A stretch of 64,000 bases of DNA from Anaerolineales bacterium (GCA_015075405.1 JABTUK010000002.1:248001-312000); one strand, 5' to 3'. Counted from the first letter of the stretch, positions 1 through 8,264 are shown. The notes: generated from the sequence alone by a model not told the origin. A program made the numbers and translations.

Positions 1-738
1 ATCTCCCTCCAGGAAAAGGAAAACCAGGCGCTCAATTTGGGGCTTGGAGCCGTAATAGTTGGGATTCGCCTCGACAATCAACTGCTGGCCTTCATCCCAC
101 TGTACCAGTTTGTACGGGCCGGAACCAATCGGATTGCGCCCGTAATTCTCATTGTGGGCGTGCTCCGGCACAATGCCGAGCGTGACCAGCCGGTTGACAA
201 AGGTGCTTTGAGGTTTTTTAAGGCGGAGTTCGACCGTGTAATCATCCAGAGCCGTGGCCTTATCCAGAACGGTTACATCTGTCAAGCCGCCACTTTCGGC
301 GGCTTTATTAAACGTATAGGCCACATCTTTGGCTGTCAGTGGCTTCCCGTCTGAAAAGAGAACACCCTGCCGGATTTTGACCGTCCAGACCAGGCGATCT
401 TCGCTCAGACTGTAACTTTCGGCCAGATCATTGACCAGTTTGAGATTTTCATCCCGGCGCAAAAGTGTGCTCTGAAAGAGCGGCGCGCCGTAGCGACCCC
501 AGCCTAAGGTTGGGTCATATCCTTCGTCAGCCTCGCCGCCAACAGCCAGGATGATCTCTCGTTTGGCAGCGGGCTGCTCCGCGGCGAGAGCGGCTGCTTC
601 TTCGGTGGCAGCCGGGGCTTCTACCTGTGGCGGTTCTGCCGCCGGAGCCTGCGTAGCGGCAGGCGCAGCGCCTCCACAGGCGGCTAGCGTTAGGGTAAAA
701 ACCAGGAAAGAACCCAAAATCCAGCGTGATACTTTCAT
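1..738 (-). CDS. ABC transporter substrate-binding lipoprotein, family 5 (partial)
   Basis: The gene reads leftward from an ATG at 738 and leaves the window after 246 codons, so only the N-terminal half is present. The protein starts with a lipoprotein signal: a short basic N-terminus, a hydrophobic stretch and the lipobox-like LTLAACGG, which should anchor it outside the cytoplasmic membrane. An Ala/Pro-rich linker follows. The mature part carries segments typical of SBP_bac_5 (oligopeptide/dipeptide/nickel) proteins, such as GWGRYGAPLFQSTLL, the VWTVKIRQGVLFSDGKPLTA region and a GSGPYKLVQWD segment. The substrate cannot be told from the sequence. Permease and ATPase genes would be expected to the left, outside the window. 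Confidence 0.9.
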   Translation of the reverse strand, partial: MKVSRWILGSFLVFTLTLAACGGAAPAATQAPAAEPPQVEAPAATEEAAALAAEQPAAKREIILAVGGEADEGYDPTLGWGRYGAPLFQSTLLRRDENLKLVNDLAESYSLSEDRLVWTVKIRQGVLFSDGKPLTAKDVAYTFNKAAESGGLTDVTVLDKATALDDYTVELRLKKPQSTFVNRLVTLGIVPEHAHNENYGRNPIGSGPYKLVQWDEGQQLIVEANPNYYGSKPQIERLVFLFLEGD

Positions 739-863
739 TGATAGATTTCCCCTTTTTTGTATTGGTTAATAATATTCAAATTTGCAAGTAGTTTGAATTG
801 CGATTAATTGCAGGTGCGTTATTGTACAGAAAGTATTTTTGCTGTCAATTATGGCGATGATTG

Positions 864-960
864 AAGTGGGCTGAGCTAAAAGGCAAAATCCATTACATCT
901 TGCGTGTTCCATCCGCTTTGAGGCACGTAAGATGTAACACGCAAGACGAGTAATGGATAA
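864..960. repeat. Intergenic imperfect inverted repeat
   Basis: Between the binding-protein gene and the acetyltransferase gene, a left arm beginning atccattacatcttgcgtg (from about 889) is matched by a right arm ending taatggat (about 957) with small bulges and a loop of about 25 bases. It has no clear T-run, so it is not called as a terminator. It resembles the other word-built intergenic hairpins of this window. Confidence 0.6.
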
Positions 961-977
961 TTATCTGTGGAAATGCT

Positions 978-1751
978 TTACCGAGGCAACTCGCGATAAT
1001 GATAGTGATAGAGGGTTTCAAACCCCAGCCGGGCATACAAAGCCAGGGCGGGAGCATTATCGGCCATCACTTGCAGATATACCTGATTGGCCTGGTGCGT
1101 CTGGCCCCAATGGGCCAGGGTGTGAATGAGAGTGGTTGCGGCTCCCTGGCGGCGATAGCCGGGCTGTGTGACCAGGCTGAATAGGCCCAGCCAGCCGCGC
1201 TCGACCACGCCCAGGCCGACGGCCACCGGCTGATTGTCCAGATGCACCGTAGCAAAACCGGCACGCGGGCCGATTCGCTGCAGAATCCCGCGCCGAACTT
1301 CAGCGGTGTGGGGTTTGACATGCTCCCCGTAGCAGAAGACCTCGAACCAGCTTGAGTCGAACGTGTCGCCAATGGTGACGGTGTAATTCGGGTTGGTTTG
1401 GGCGCGGGTCAGGACGGTTTCCAGCGGCGCAAGCTGGATGGCGGTGCGAGCATCGGGCCTGTAGCCGCGCTCGGCCAAAAACTCATCCAGGTGGGCCGGT
1501 TGAGTCGCCGGGCAAATCTGAAAACGAGGCGGGCAACCTCGCCGGCGGTAGAATACTTCGACGATAGTCAACTTCTCGTCCAGCGGGAGATTTTCTCCAG
1601 ACTGGTTGGCATAGACTGAATTGGCCCGGCGGGTCACATTGCCGTTAAAACGCAGCCGCCAGCCATCCACGTGCTGAACCACTTCGGCAGGCCAGGCATT
1701 GGCGGCCAATTCTTCGAGTAACTGAATGAGTTGCGCTTGAGTCATTTTCAT
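978..1751 (-). CDS. GNAT family N-acetyltransferase
   Basis: A 257-residue protein ending in a GNAT fold. The acetyl-CoA pyrophosphate-binding motif A is visible near residue 200 as YRRQGAATTLI (R/Q-x-x-G-x-A type), followed by the usual motif-B segment ADNAPALALYARLGF. The N-terminal 120 residues are a second, degenerate acetyltransferase-like half, as in two-domain GNAT proteins. It should transfer an acetyl group from acetyl-CoA to an amine; the substrate is unknown. It stands alone, flanked on both sides by inverted repeats, and no operon partner is evident. Confidence 0.88.
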   Translation of the reverse strand: MKMTQAQLIQLLEELAANAWPAEVVQHVDGWRLRFNGNVTRRANSVYANQSGENLPLDEKLTIVEVFYRRRGCPPRFQICPATQPAHLDEFLAERGYRPDARTAIQLAPLETVLTRAQTNPNYTVTIGDTFDSSWFEVFCYGEHVKPHTAEVRRGILQRIGPRAGFATVHLDNQPVAVGLGVVERGWLGLFSLVTQPGYRRQGAATTLIHTLAHWGQTHQANQVYLQVMADNAPALALYARLGFETLYHYHYRELPR

Positions 1752-1796
1752 CCTTTTTGTGGGGTAGTTAAAAACCTATAAAGTTAGCTTGACATA

Positions 1797-1868
1797 TTTT
1801 CACCACAGAGACGCAGAGTCACAGAGGTTTTATAAATTTTTCTCTGCGTCTCTGTGACTCTGTGGTTA
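1797..1868. repeat. Long inverted repeat of heptamer-like words
   Basis: A left arm starting caccacagagacgcagagtc and a right arm ending gtgactctgtggttaa pair almost perfectly over about 28 bp around a short A/T loop. The words agagacgcagag and gactctgtg recur inside each arm. It lies between the convergent ends of gene-free flanks of the acetyltransferase and rsgA and could act as a transcriptional punctuation element, but no T-run marks it as an intrinsic terminator. Confidence 0.75.
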
Positions 1869-1891
1869 ATTTCCTTCAGTTCCCTTTAAGG

Positions 1892-3100
1892 CTAGAGCGT
1901 CTCATAGATTTTCTGGTAGCTATCGTAGCGGGTCGTGGATACACTACCCGCTACGACAGCCGCTTTGACCGCGCAATTGGGTTCGTGGCGATGAGTGCAG
2001 TCGGCAAAGCGGCAGGCAGGCGCGAACGCGGCCAGGTCGGGGTAGAAATGGATCAGCTCATTTTTAGCCAGACTGCTCAGACCAAACTCGCGGATGCCGG
2101 GGGTGTCAACCACAAAACCACGCTCGCCAAAGGGCAACATGGCGACCTGGGTGGTGGTGTGCCGGCCTTCGCCGCTGGACTCGCTGACTGCGCCGGTGCG
2201 GAGCTGCAAGCCGGGCTGGGCTGCTGCCAGCAAGGAGGATTTACCCACCCCCGATAGTCCGGCCAGGGCCGTGACCCGCCCCTGCAAACTATCGCGCAAA
2301 GCTTCGATGCCGTAGCCGGTCAAGGCGCTGGTCAACAGAACCGGGTAGCCCAGAGCTTGGTAGGGCTGCAAGGCTGCTTCGCAGGCGGCCACATCCTCCG
2401 CCAAATCAATTTTGTTGACACAGATGAGCGGCTTCAATTTGTTCCGGGCGGCGGCAATCAGGTAGCGATCCAGCAGTTCCGGCCAGAGCGGGGGATTGCG
2501 CCAGGCAGCCACAATGAGCAGTTGGTCGGCGTTAGCCACAATGACCTGCTGCAGGTGGCTGCGGAACACATCGGGCCGGGCTAAGGCGCTGCGGCGCGGC
2601 AGCACCGCTTCTACAATGCCCCATCCGACGCCATCCTCAAAAACCAGGACGTTGTCGCCTACGGCTACTACATTGGTGAAACCCGTTTCCTCGGCGCTGA
2701 GCGAGCCGCGCAGGCCGCACATCAGCGTACGTCCACCCAACGCTACTCGGCACAGGCCGCTGCTAACCTTGATGACGACGCCTCGCTGGCCGGTTTCAGG
2801 CGGCAGCGGCGAGCCGGTCCCATTTGGCTCTGCTTCGGCTGCTTCCGTCAGGGCCATCACTTTGATAGTCCGGCGGCGCTCTCGCTCGCCGCGCGGCATG
2901 ACCCGCTCGATTTGTTCAAAATCGAGTTCATCGGGATCGGCCAAATCAGCGGGCTGCCAATCTTTGCGGCGCGTTGGTTTGGGTTGTCTATTATGTTTTA
3001 GCTGCTTTTTAACTTTTTGGATCTGGCGGCGTTCGGGTTCTTTTTCAAAACTCATTTTGATGGAACGCTGCCAGTGTTTGTCGTGAGATTTATCAGCCAC
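1892..3100 (-). CDS. rsgA: Ribosome small-subunit-dependent GTPase RsgA
   Basis: A 402-residue circularly permuted GTPase that acts in late 30S subunit maturation. A basic, charged N-terminal extension (residues 1-100) precedes an OB-fold (about 105-165). The GTPase motifs come in permuted order: G4 NKID at 229, G1 GLSGVGKSS at 281, and G3 DTPG at 332, with a Ser/Gly/His switch segment between. The C-terminal zinc knuckle has Cys363, Cys368, His370 and Cys376. The GTG at 3100 is chosen because a GGAG lies 10 bases upstream; an ATG at 3055 is the alternative. The family is usually 290-350 aa, so the N-terminal extension is long. An unusual leader with two terminators lies upstream. Confidence 0.93.
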   Translation of the reverse strand: MADKSHDKHWQRSIKMSFEKEPERRQIQKVKKQLKHNRQPKPTRRKDWQPADLADPDELDFEQIERVMPRGERERRRTIKVMALTEAAEAEPNGTGSPLPPETGQRGVVIKVSSGLCRVALGGRTLMCGLRGSLSAEETGFTNVVAVGDNVLVFEDGVGWGIVEAVLPRRSALARPDVFRSHLQQVIVANADQLLIVAAWRNPPLWPELLDRYLIAAARNKLKPLICVNKIDLAEDVAACEAALQPYQALGYPVLLTSALTGYGIEALRDSLQGRVTALAGLSGVGKSSLLAAAQPGLQLRTGAVSESSGEGRHTTTQVAMLPFGERGFVVDTPGIREFGLSSLAKNELIHFYPDLAAFAPACRFADCTHRHEPNCAVKAAVVAGSVSTTRYDSYQKIYETL

Positions 3101-3127
3101 GGTCGGAATTCTCCATAAATTGCTTGT

Positions 3128-3168
3128 AACAAAAACGGCCTCAAGGACATCTCTGCCCTGAGGCCGTT
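3128..3168 (-). terminator. Intrinsic terminator 2 in the rsgA leader
   Basis: Arms aacggcctca (3134-3143) and tgaggccgtt (3159-3168) form a perfect 10-bp stem. Read on the minus strand it is followed by TTTTTGTT (3135-3128). It lies only about 30 bases before the rsgA start codon, so it would stop transcripts entering rsgA rather than leaving another gene. Confidence 0.8.
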
Positions 3169-3236
3169 AAAAATCAATTGACGCAGGTCACCCGGATGAG
3201 ATAAACTTACCCCAAAGGCGACCGTTACGACCAAAC

Positions 3237-3271
3237 AAAACGGCCACAGGCAGAACATGCGCCTGTGGCCG
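3237..3271 (-). terminator. Intrinsic terminator 1 (attenuator) in the rsgA leader
   Basis: Arms cggccacaggc (3241-3251) and gcctgtggccg (3261-3271) form a perfect 11-bp stem, followed on the minus strand by TTTTGTTT. The 5' arm of the minus-strand hairpin can instead pair with the end of the upstream leader ORF (3315-3302), matching 13 of 14 bases, so terminator and antiterminator are mutually exclusive. Confidence 0.85.
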
Positions 3272-3293
3272 CCGAAGATTCAGCAAAAAGGAA

Positions 3294-3359
3294 CTACCCG
3301 CCGGCAACAGGCGCACGCATACGACACAAAACAGCTTGAGCAGTATTTAGATGGGACAT
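3294..3359 (-). CDS. 21-codon leader peptide upstream of rsgA
   Basis: A short ORF encoding MSHLNTAQAVLCRMRAPVAG plus one Gly before TAG. It has an excellent ribosome-binding site (AAAGGAGG, 8 bases before the ATG) and starts about 38 bases after the predicted transcription start. It ends just before terminator 1, and its last codons (3315-3302) form the antiterminator partner of that terminator. The arrangement is that of a translation-controlled attenuator. The peptide has an Arg-Met-Arg triplet, which matches the +X+ stalling motif of macrolide-responsive leader peptides, and a single Cys codon; whether either matters is unknown. Expression is inferred, not shown. Confidence 0.65.
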   Translation of the reverse strand: MSHLNTAQAVLCRMRAPVAGG

Positions 3360-3403
3360 ATATGTGCGCCTCCTTTTCTTGAAGCTATTGCTTAACTGGT
3401 CAG

Positions 3404-3432
3404 AGTGTACTATAGATTGGGTAAGAAGTCAA
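3404..3432 (-). promoter_or_regulatory. Promoter of the rsgA leader transcript
   Basis: On the minus strand TTGACT (3432-3427) and TACACT (3409-3404) are separated by exactly 17 bases, a near-consensus housekeeping promoter. The predicted start is near 3397, giving a leader of roughly 300 bases before rsgA. Confidence 0.75.
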
Positions 3433-3584
3433 GCCCAAATTTTAAGGAAAGACCCCAAGTTTTTTGGGTGCTGTAGTTTGCAAAATGATGCTAAACTATA
3501 GGCAAGGTTAAAAATTAGAGCCCTTTGGCAAAGATACATTTAAAATGTGCTCTCCTTTTTGTCGGTGAGGTAATGGAAGTAACA

Positions 3585-5141
3585 ATGAATAAACAATTGA
3601 AAGTATTAGTTATTGATGATAGTCCGCAATCGCGTGAATTTACCATAGAATATTTATTGAAACCCAACAATTTCCTGGTAGAGGTGGCCGAAGATGGACT
3701 GGCGGGCTTAAGCAAGGCCCTAAAATCCACGGCTGATTTGATTCTGCTTGACTATGAAATGCCGAAATTGAATGGATTGCAGGTATTGCGCCGGTTGCGG
3801 GCATGTGGCATAAATACGCCGGTGATTTTAATGACTTCTCACGGCTCCGAACAATTAGCGGTAGAGGTTTTTTTGCTCGGAGTGCAGAATTATCTAACTA
3901 AGCCCTTTACGGTAGAAGGCGCACTGAAGGCTATTGAAGATGCTTTGCGTGTCACCCGCCTGGAAAAAGAGAAACAAGAGTTGCTAAATCGGGTGCTGCA
4001 AGCCAACCAGGAACTCAAACATCAATTGAATGTTCGAGATGTTATGTATCAAATCGGTAAATCAATTACCTTGATTCATCCCACCCAAACGCTGGAAAGA
4101 ATAGTGGATGCAGCGCTATTCTTAACCAATGCCGAGGAAGGGAGGCTGTTCTTAATCAATCCACGGACGGGACAACTGCATGCACCCATTGAACGAAAAA
4201 AAGCGGGTCCGGCGGGGGCTGAAAAGGGCGTCCGGCAAATTTCCGTGGCTCTGGAAATTGGCGAGCAAAAAGTGGGTACCCTCAGCGTAAAGATAGCAAC
4301 ACAAGGCCTGAGAGATAGCGATTGGGCTGAGTATGAGCAAATGCTGCATCTTTTGGCCGGCTACGCCAATATTGCCCTCCAAAATTTGGGGTATATTAAC
4401 CAGATTCAAGCTCAAAAAGAGCAGGAAAAACAGATGATTCGGAGCGTATTTGAGCGATATGTGGATGCTAACGTTGTTGAGGAATTATTGAGACGACCCA
4501 ATCAAATCAAGTTGGGTGGTCGGTCTCAGTCTGTGACAGTATTATTTGCAGATTTGAGGGGTTTCAGCATCTTTGCCAACAGAACCTCGCCTGAAAAAAC
4601 AGTGGACACGATTAACATGTATGTAGAAGCGGCTGTCGAGGCTATCTTTAAAGAACATGGCACTCTTGATAAATTCATCGGTGATGCCGTGATGGCCTTT
4701 TTCAATGCGCCTTTACCTCAATCAGACCACGTCCTCCGAGCCATTCGGGCGGCGTTGGGGGTGAAGCAAGCTGTCACAGACATCCAGAGGCAATTGTTAC
4801 CAGAGTATCAATTGAACTTTGGAATAGGGGTGTGTGTCGGTGAGGCAGTAGTTGGCAACATTGGCACATCTAAACTGATGAATTATACCGTGATGGGTGA
4901 CAGTGTAAATAAGGCCAAGCGTTTACAAGAGCACGCCACAGGTGGACAAATATTGATAAGTCAAGAGACGCTCAATGTCATTCAACCCTATGTTCAAGTC
5001 CGCCTGATTGGACAGCCTCATCTTAAGGGACAAGCCGCTGAGGAGCCTGTTTATGAAGTCTTGGGGCTAAAAGAGGAGGCAAGGGACGAGTTATTTACGT
5101 CCGCCAATCAGAGTTTTGCCTTAGCCACAATGACCAGCTAA
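3585..5141 (+). CDS. Response regulator with class III adenylate/guanylate cyclase output
   Basis: A protein of about 518 residues (start at 3585 preceded by GGAAG; ATG at 3573 is an alternative). It has an N-terminal receiver domain (about 5-120) with the acidic pair in VIDDS, phospho-acceptor Asp in LLDYEMP and Lys in TKPF. A coiled linker and a GAF-like region (about 150-280) follow. The class III cyclase domain (about 310-480) has both metal aspartates, in FADLRGF and IGDAVMAFF, and the NKAKRL segment. It should make cAMP or cGMP in response to phosphorylation by an unlinked histidine kinase. It is monocistronic and ends at a strong bidirectional terminator. Confidence 0.9.
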   Translation: MNKQLKVLVIDDSPQSREFTIEYLLKPNNFLVEVAEDGLAGLSKALKSTADLILLDYEMPKLNGLQVLRRLRACGINTPVILMTSHGSEQLAVEVFLLGVQNYLTKPFTVEGALKAIEDALRVTRLEKEKQELLNRVLQANQELKHQLNVRDVMYQIGKSITLIHPTQTLERIVDAALFLTNAEEGRLFLINPRTGQLHAPIERKKAGPAGAEKGVRQISVALEIGEQKVGTLSVKIATQGLRDSDWAEYEQMLHLLAGYANIALQNLGYINQIQAQKEQEKQMIRSVFERYVDANVVEELLRRPNQIKLGGRSQSVTVLFADLRGFSIFANRTSPEKTVDTINMYVEAAVEAIFKEHGTLDKFIGDAVMAFFNAPLPQSDHVLRAIRAALGVKQAVTDIQRQLLPEYQLNFGIGVCVGEAVVGNIGTSKLMNYTVMGDSVNKAKRLQEHATGGQILISQETLNVIQPYVQVRLIGQPHLKGQAAEEPVYEVLGLKEEARDELFTSANQSFALATMTS

Positions 5142-5183
5142 ATAAAAACGGCGTTTAGCTTCATATATCTTTTTCACCCCAAT

Positions 5184-5217
5184 GAAAAAGCTCCGGTTCA
5201 ATTGCCGGAGCTTTTTG
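5184..5217. terminator. Bidirectional intrinsic terminator
   Basis: An 11-bp GC-rich stem, aaagctccgg against ccggagcttt, with loop ttcaattg, is bounded by A-run and T-run so that it can end transcripts from both the cyclase gene (plus) and the 65-codon gene (minus). Confidence 0.9.
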
Positions 5218-5239
5218 CTTGAGTAGCTCTAAAAAGTTG

Positions 5240-5437
5240 TTATCCCTCTTTTTTCAGCACAGGTAGGCCATTGGCTGTCTCGGCTACCTTATAGCCGCTG
5301 GGCACAGCATCGAGTTGGCCCTCTTTTGCTTCTTTGGCAAAGAAATAGATGGTGCTCTTTCGCCCATTTTTCAAGGTGGTTTCGCGGCTGTGCAAATAGT
5401 AAACATTTCCGCGAGAGTTTTTGTAACTAAAAGCCAT
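5240..5437 (-). CDS. Small conserved hypothetical protein (65 aa)
   Basis: A 65-residue soluble protein beginning MAFSYKNSRGNVYYLH. It is rich in Lys, Tyr and Gly, has no membrane segment or Cys, and reads like a compact beta protein (strand-turn patterns YKNSRGNVYYL, TIYFFA, GYKVAETANGLPVL). Small proteins of this type, with Lys-rich ends and a YFF core, are common unannotated genes in Chloroflexota and Cyanobacteria; I recall no assigned function. A GGAG-type ribosome site (AAGGAGACACC) lies just before the ATG. The gene is preceded by a large palindrome and ends at the shared terminator. Confidence 0.75.
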   Translation of the reverse strand: MAFSYKNSRGNVYYLHSRETTLKNGRKSTIYFFAKEAKEGQLDAVPSGYKVAETANGLPVLKKEG

Positions 5438-5501
5438 AATGGTGTCTCCTTCCTTAGCTATTTGATTAAGCCGGCACTGCTTAATCTGATTTATTTCTTT
5501 T

Positions 5502-5586
5502 GATCAATAATCAGTAGACCGCAATAGCACCCTTCGATATGCTTCGTTACTCAGGATGCTACGGTCTACTGATAATTGCTTGATCT
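5502..5586. repeat. Palindromic element upstream of the 65-aa gene
   Basis: The two ends read tgatcaataatcagtagaccg and, in inverse complement, gatcaagcaattatcagtagaccg; the inner part continues as tagcac against gtgcta-like bases. The whole 85-bp segment can fold into one hairpin with small asymmetric bulges. It looks like a non-autonomous palindromic repeat; the same core was not seen elsewhere in the window. Confidence 0.65.
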
Positions 5587-5640
5587 TGCCTTAAACCGAG
5601 AACCGCCCCGTTCTCTATAAAATGTAGTATAGCATAAAAT

Positions 5641-6219
5641 TTACATAATGTCTACAAGCCAAAGAAAACTTATGGGGTGGGCAGGAACGGCCCCCTGGGA
5701 AGCAGGCGTGATTTGCAGATCAATATTGCCGCCCTCGACGCGGGCGTAAAAGATGCTGGTTTGCTGAGACTGTTCATCCTGAGCGATGATGATAGCCAGC
5801 AAAGTTTGTTTGTCGCCTTCCCCTTTGCTAAAAAGGCAAAATGCGCCATCGCTGCCGGCGTTGGCCTGATCGGCCACGCAGCCTTGCTGGCCGGCGTCGC
5901 CGCCTTCCATCTGGACAGTTTGCCAGCCGTTGGCCTGCATCAGTTCTGGGGTGTAAAAACTCTTGACTTCAGTGGGAGTTTTAGGGGTGGTAAAGGCGAT
6001 ATAATTAATCCCACTTTTAGCAACGGCCTGGATCATCAACTGAAAGACCAGGGGTATTTCCAGATCGGCTTTGGTCGCTCCTTCCAGCGGCGGCACATCC
6101 GACCACAACTCGCTCACCGTGCCGGCTGACCCACTGAGGCCCAGCCAAGAATTGAGCATACCGCAGCCCAGCGTAAACAGCATGATCGTTGCCAGAAAAA
6201 GCACAAAACCTTTTTTCAT
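5641..6219 (-). CDS. Putative lipoprotein (192 aa)
   Basis: The N-terminus MKKGFVLFLATIMLFTLGCG is a clear lipoprotein signal with Cys19 as the acylation site, so the protein is probably tethered outside the cytoplasmic membrane. The mature part has four further Cys residues fewer than expected for a redox protein (CVAD and AFCLF are a possible disulfide pair) and alternating strand segments such as GINYIAFTTPKTPTEVKSFY, which recall small ligand- or stress-related lipoprotein domains. I do not recognise a family with confidence. A good AGGAGG ribosome site is present before the ATG. It is probably monocistronic, next to an exporter remnant. Confidence 0.75.
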   Translation of the reverse strand: MKKGFVLFLATIMLFTLGCGMLNSWLGLSGSAGTVSELWSDVPPLEGATKADLEIPLVFQLMIQAVAKSGINYIAFTTPKTPTEVKSFYTPELMQANGWQTVQMEGGDAGQQGCVADQANAGSDGAFCLFSKGEGDKQTLLAIIIAQDEQSQQTSIFYARVEGGNIDLQITPASQGAVPAHPISFLWLVDIM

Positions 6220-6235
6220 GATGCCTCCTGTAATA

Positions 6236-6306
6236 AAGATGCGATGACAAGTGAGGCGATGAGGCGAGAAGATTATTCGCCTCCTCGTGTCCTCGCCTCG
6301 TTTTAC
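6236..6306. repeat. Word-built imperfect inverted repeat
   Basis: Words of the type gaggcgatgaggcgag on the left are mirrored by attcgcctcctcgtgtcctcg on the right. It fills the gap between the lipoprotein gene and the exporter remnant. Confidence 0.6.
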
Positions 6307-6705
6307 TCAAGATAAGATAGCCTCTGGAAGATTATAGTCAAGTGACTGGTGTCGAAAATAGGTGTTGTTAAGTTCGTCGCGGGCATCGCGTTCCAAGCGT
6401 TGGGCCAACACTTCGATGGATAGGCTCGCGGCCAGGTAGATGAGGACCTGGACCAGCACCACCCCCAGCACGAGTAAAGTAATGGTCAACAGCCGGCCCC
6501 GGTCGGGCGCAGTTTGTAAGATCTCATCGAAGGCCAACCCGGTCAAGCGGGGGGTCAGCGCAAACAAGCCGTTGCTGATCAGGATCGCCAGGATAAAGCC
6601 GGACAGAAATAGCGGATAGCGAGCAAGATGAGAGATAATCCAGCGTATCGGCCCACTCTGGTTGTAGCGGTATTCACCGGCAACGGTAAATTCGCGTTTG
6701 AGCAC
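6307..6705 (-). pseudogene. Truncated ABC exporter transmembrane domain
   Basis: The 132 codons match the first part of a type-1 ABC exporter half-transporter: a cytoplasmic N-terminus, TM1 (about 27-47), a segment with LTPRLTGLAFDEIL, TM2 (about 72-92) and the start of the first intracellular loop, EVLAQRLERDARDEL. After that the sequence becomes unrelated (NNTYFRHQSLDY) and stops. A full protein would need about 600 residues with a C-terminal ATPase, none of which is present here. This is most simply a gene remnant cut by a deletion or insertion, with the break near 6370. It is unlikely to transport anything. Confidence 0.75.
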
Positions 6706-6827
6706 AGGTTACTCCTGAAGAAGGAACTGAGGGAATTGAGGGAACGGAAGGAACTTGAAGGAACTTGGCCCGGTTTATCCCGCCATTCCAACGAGTTGTT
6801 TTTGCCCCCCTATTTTGTCGAAAAGGA

Positions 6828-6948
6828 GTTACTACTGGGTCATGTTATTTCGAGACCAAAGGTCGAGAAATCCTCAGAGCGCAATACGTAAAAGTAAGAT
6901 TGTAGAAGATTTCTCCCTGCGGTCGAAATGACATGGCTGAGCAGTTAC
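6828..6948. repeat. MITE-like palindromic repeat, copy A
   Basis: About 121 bp with terminal inverted similarity (gttactac...catgttatttcga at the left, tcgaaatgacatgg...cagttac at the right) and an internal gagaaatc/gatttctc pair. A second copy with about 80 percent visible identity lies at 55216-55339, sharing the central cacgtaaaagtaag and the right half almost exactly. There is no coding capacity. Confidence 0.8.
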
Positions 6949-7029
6949 GAAAAGAAAATGATAGCACAGATGTTCGGAGGAGGCAAAAGAAAGAAAGAGG
7001 ATGGGTAGATTTGTTTGCTGGATTAATAG

Positions 7030-8136
7030 TCAGGAATTATTGGCCGCAGGCTGGATTTTGCCAAAAGTGGTTTTGTCAAACCAATTCTTGAACCAGTCGC
7101 ACAAAACCTTTTTATCGGGGTCGGGCAAAAAGGCGGCTTCGGCGGCGTTGAGGGTCATCTGGCGCAGGGCGCGGAAGGGGACGCCAATCCCGCGATTGGC
7201 GACTAAAAATTCGTCGGTGAGGGTGGTGTTGGAGATGGAAGGGTCGTCGGTATTGATGGTGACGGGGATGCCAAGCTGGTGAAAGGCAAACAGAGGATGC
7301 TGGGAAAAACGGGGAATAAGGCCCGTTTGCAGGTTGCTGGTGGGGCACATTTCCAGGGTGACGCGCTCGCTGCGCAGCAGTTCGATGATTTTATCATTGC
7401 GGCGGGCCTGGACGCCGTGGCCAATCCGCTCGGCCCCTAAATCACGGATGGCCTCGACAATGTTGGTGGGCGGGCCGGCTTCGGCGGCGTGGACGGTAAT
7501 GTGCAGCCCCTGGCTTTTGGCCCATTGAAACACTTTGCTGAATTTGGCGGCGGAGTAGGTGATTTCATCACCGGCCAGGTCGAGGGCAACAATGCCCTGC
7601 TGTTGGCGCGAGACGGCGATTTCGGCCAGTCTGTGGGCGTACTGCGGTTCGTGCCGGCCAATCTGAACAATCAGGCGCACCTGGATGCCATGTTTTCGCT
7701 GAGCCTCGTTTGTCGCCTCGATAACCCAATCGGTGACATCTTCAAAGCTGAAGCCCTGGTTGTGGCCCAGGGCCACCGGATTGAAGCGCAGTTCCAGGTA
7801 ACGCACATTGTCGGCGGCGGCGTCGGCGATGGCTTCGGAGGTTACCCGGAGCACGGCCTCGCGGCTGGAATAGAAGCGGCGCAGCAGTTTGAACTTATTC
7901 AAAAAGCCCTGAAAGTCGTAAGCATCGCCATCAACCACCTGCACCAGCGGGCGTAACTCGTCCAGACTCCAGGTGGGCAGGTCTACGGCATGCTCCTGGG
8001 CAATTTCGGCCAGGGTTGACAGACGCAAACTGCCTTCCAGGTGGCGATGCAGATCAATTTTAGGCAGATTAAAGAGAACGGTTCTTAGGTCGCGTTGTTT
8101 TTCCACAATCCAGCTTATGGAGCAAGCTTGTTCCAT
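7030..8136 (-). CDS. add: Adenosine deaminase family protein
   Basis: A 368-residue metal-dependent deaminase of the adenosine/adenine deaminase family, which converts adenosine to inosine in purine salvage. The family signatures are in order: metal-binding HRH at 30-32 in DLHRHLEGS, the RFNP segment near 117, the catalytic HAAEAG with His216 and Glu219, GAERIGHG near 235, and the paired aspartates in NTDDPS (297-298). The length is normal. The ATG at 8136 lies inside a 13-bp repeated word (8122-8134), so a GTG at 8106 is a plausible alternative start. Adenine deaminase activity cannot be excluded from sequence alone. Confidence 0.9.
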   Translation of the reverse strand: MEQACSISWIVEKQRDLRTVLFNLPKIDLHRHLEGSLRLSTLAEIAQEHAVDLPTWSLDELRPLVQVVDGDAYDFQGFLNKFKLLRRFYSSREAVLRVTSEAIADAAADNVRYLELRFNPVALGHNQGFSFEDVTDWVIEATNEAQRKHGIQVRLIVQIGRHEPQYAHRLAEIAVSRQQQGIVALDLAGDEITYSAAKFSKVFQWAKSQGLHITVHAAEAGPPTNIVEAIRDLGAERIGHGVQARRNDKIIELLRSERVTLEMCPTSNLQTGLIPRFSQHPLFAFHQLGIPVTINTDDPSISNTTLTDEFLVANRGIGVPFRALRQMTLNAAEAAFLPDPDKKVLCDWFKNWFDKTTFGKIQPAANNS

Positions 8137-8264
8137 AACTAAGTAAACATCTAAAATTTACTTCCCGTTTTGAGTTCCTACGAGTTCCCTTAGTTCCCTG
8201 GGAACTCGTAGGAACTTGGGGGAACTTATTTTTGGACAATCACTAAGTTTGGGAACAAGCTTGC
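8122..8264. repeat. Inverted pair of a 13-bp word plus a word-built hairpin
   Basis: The word ggaacaagcttgc occurs at 8252-8264 and, inverted, at 8122-8134; a third copy is at 12231-12243. Between the first two lies a hairpin whose arms are made of gagttccctta/gttcctacg-type words (about 8168-8226). The copies at 8252 and 12231 are direct repeats that bracket the histidine kinase and its two membrane-protein partners. Confidence 0.55.
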
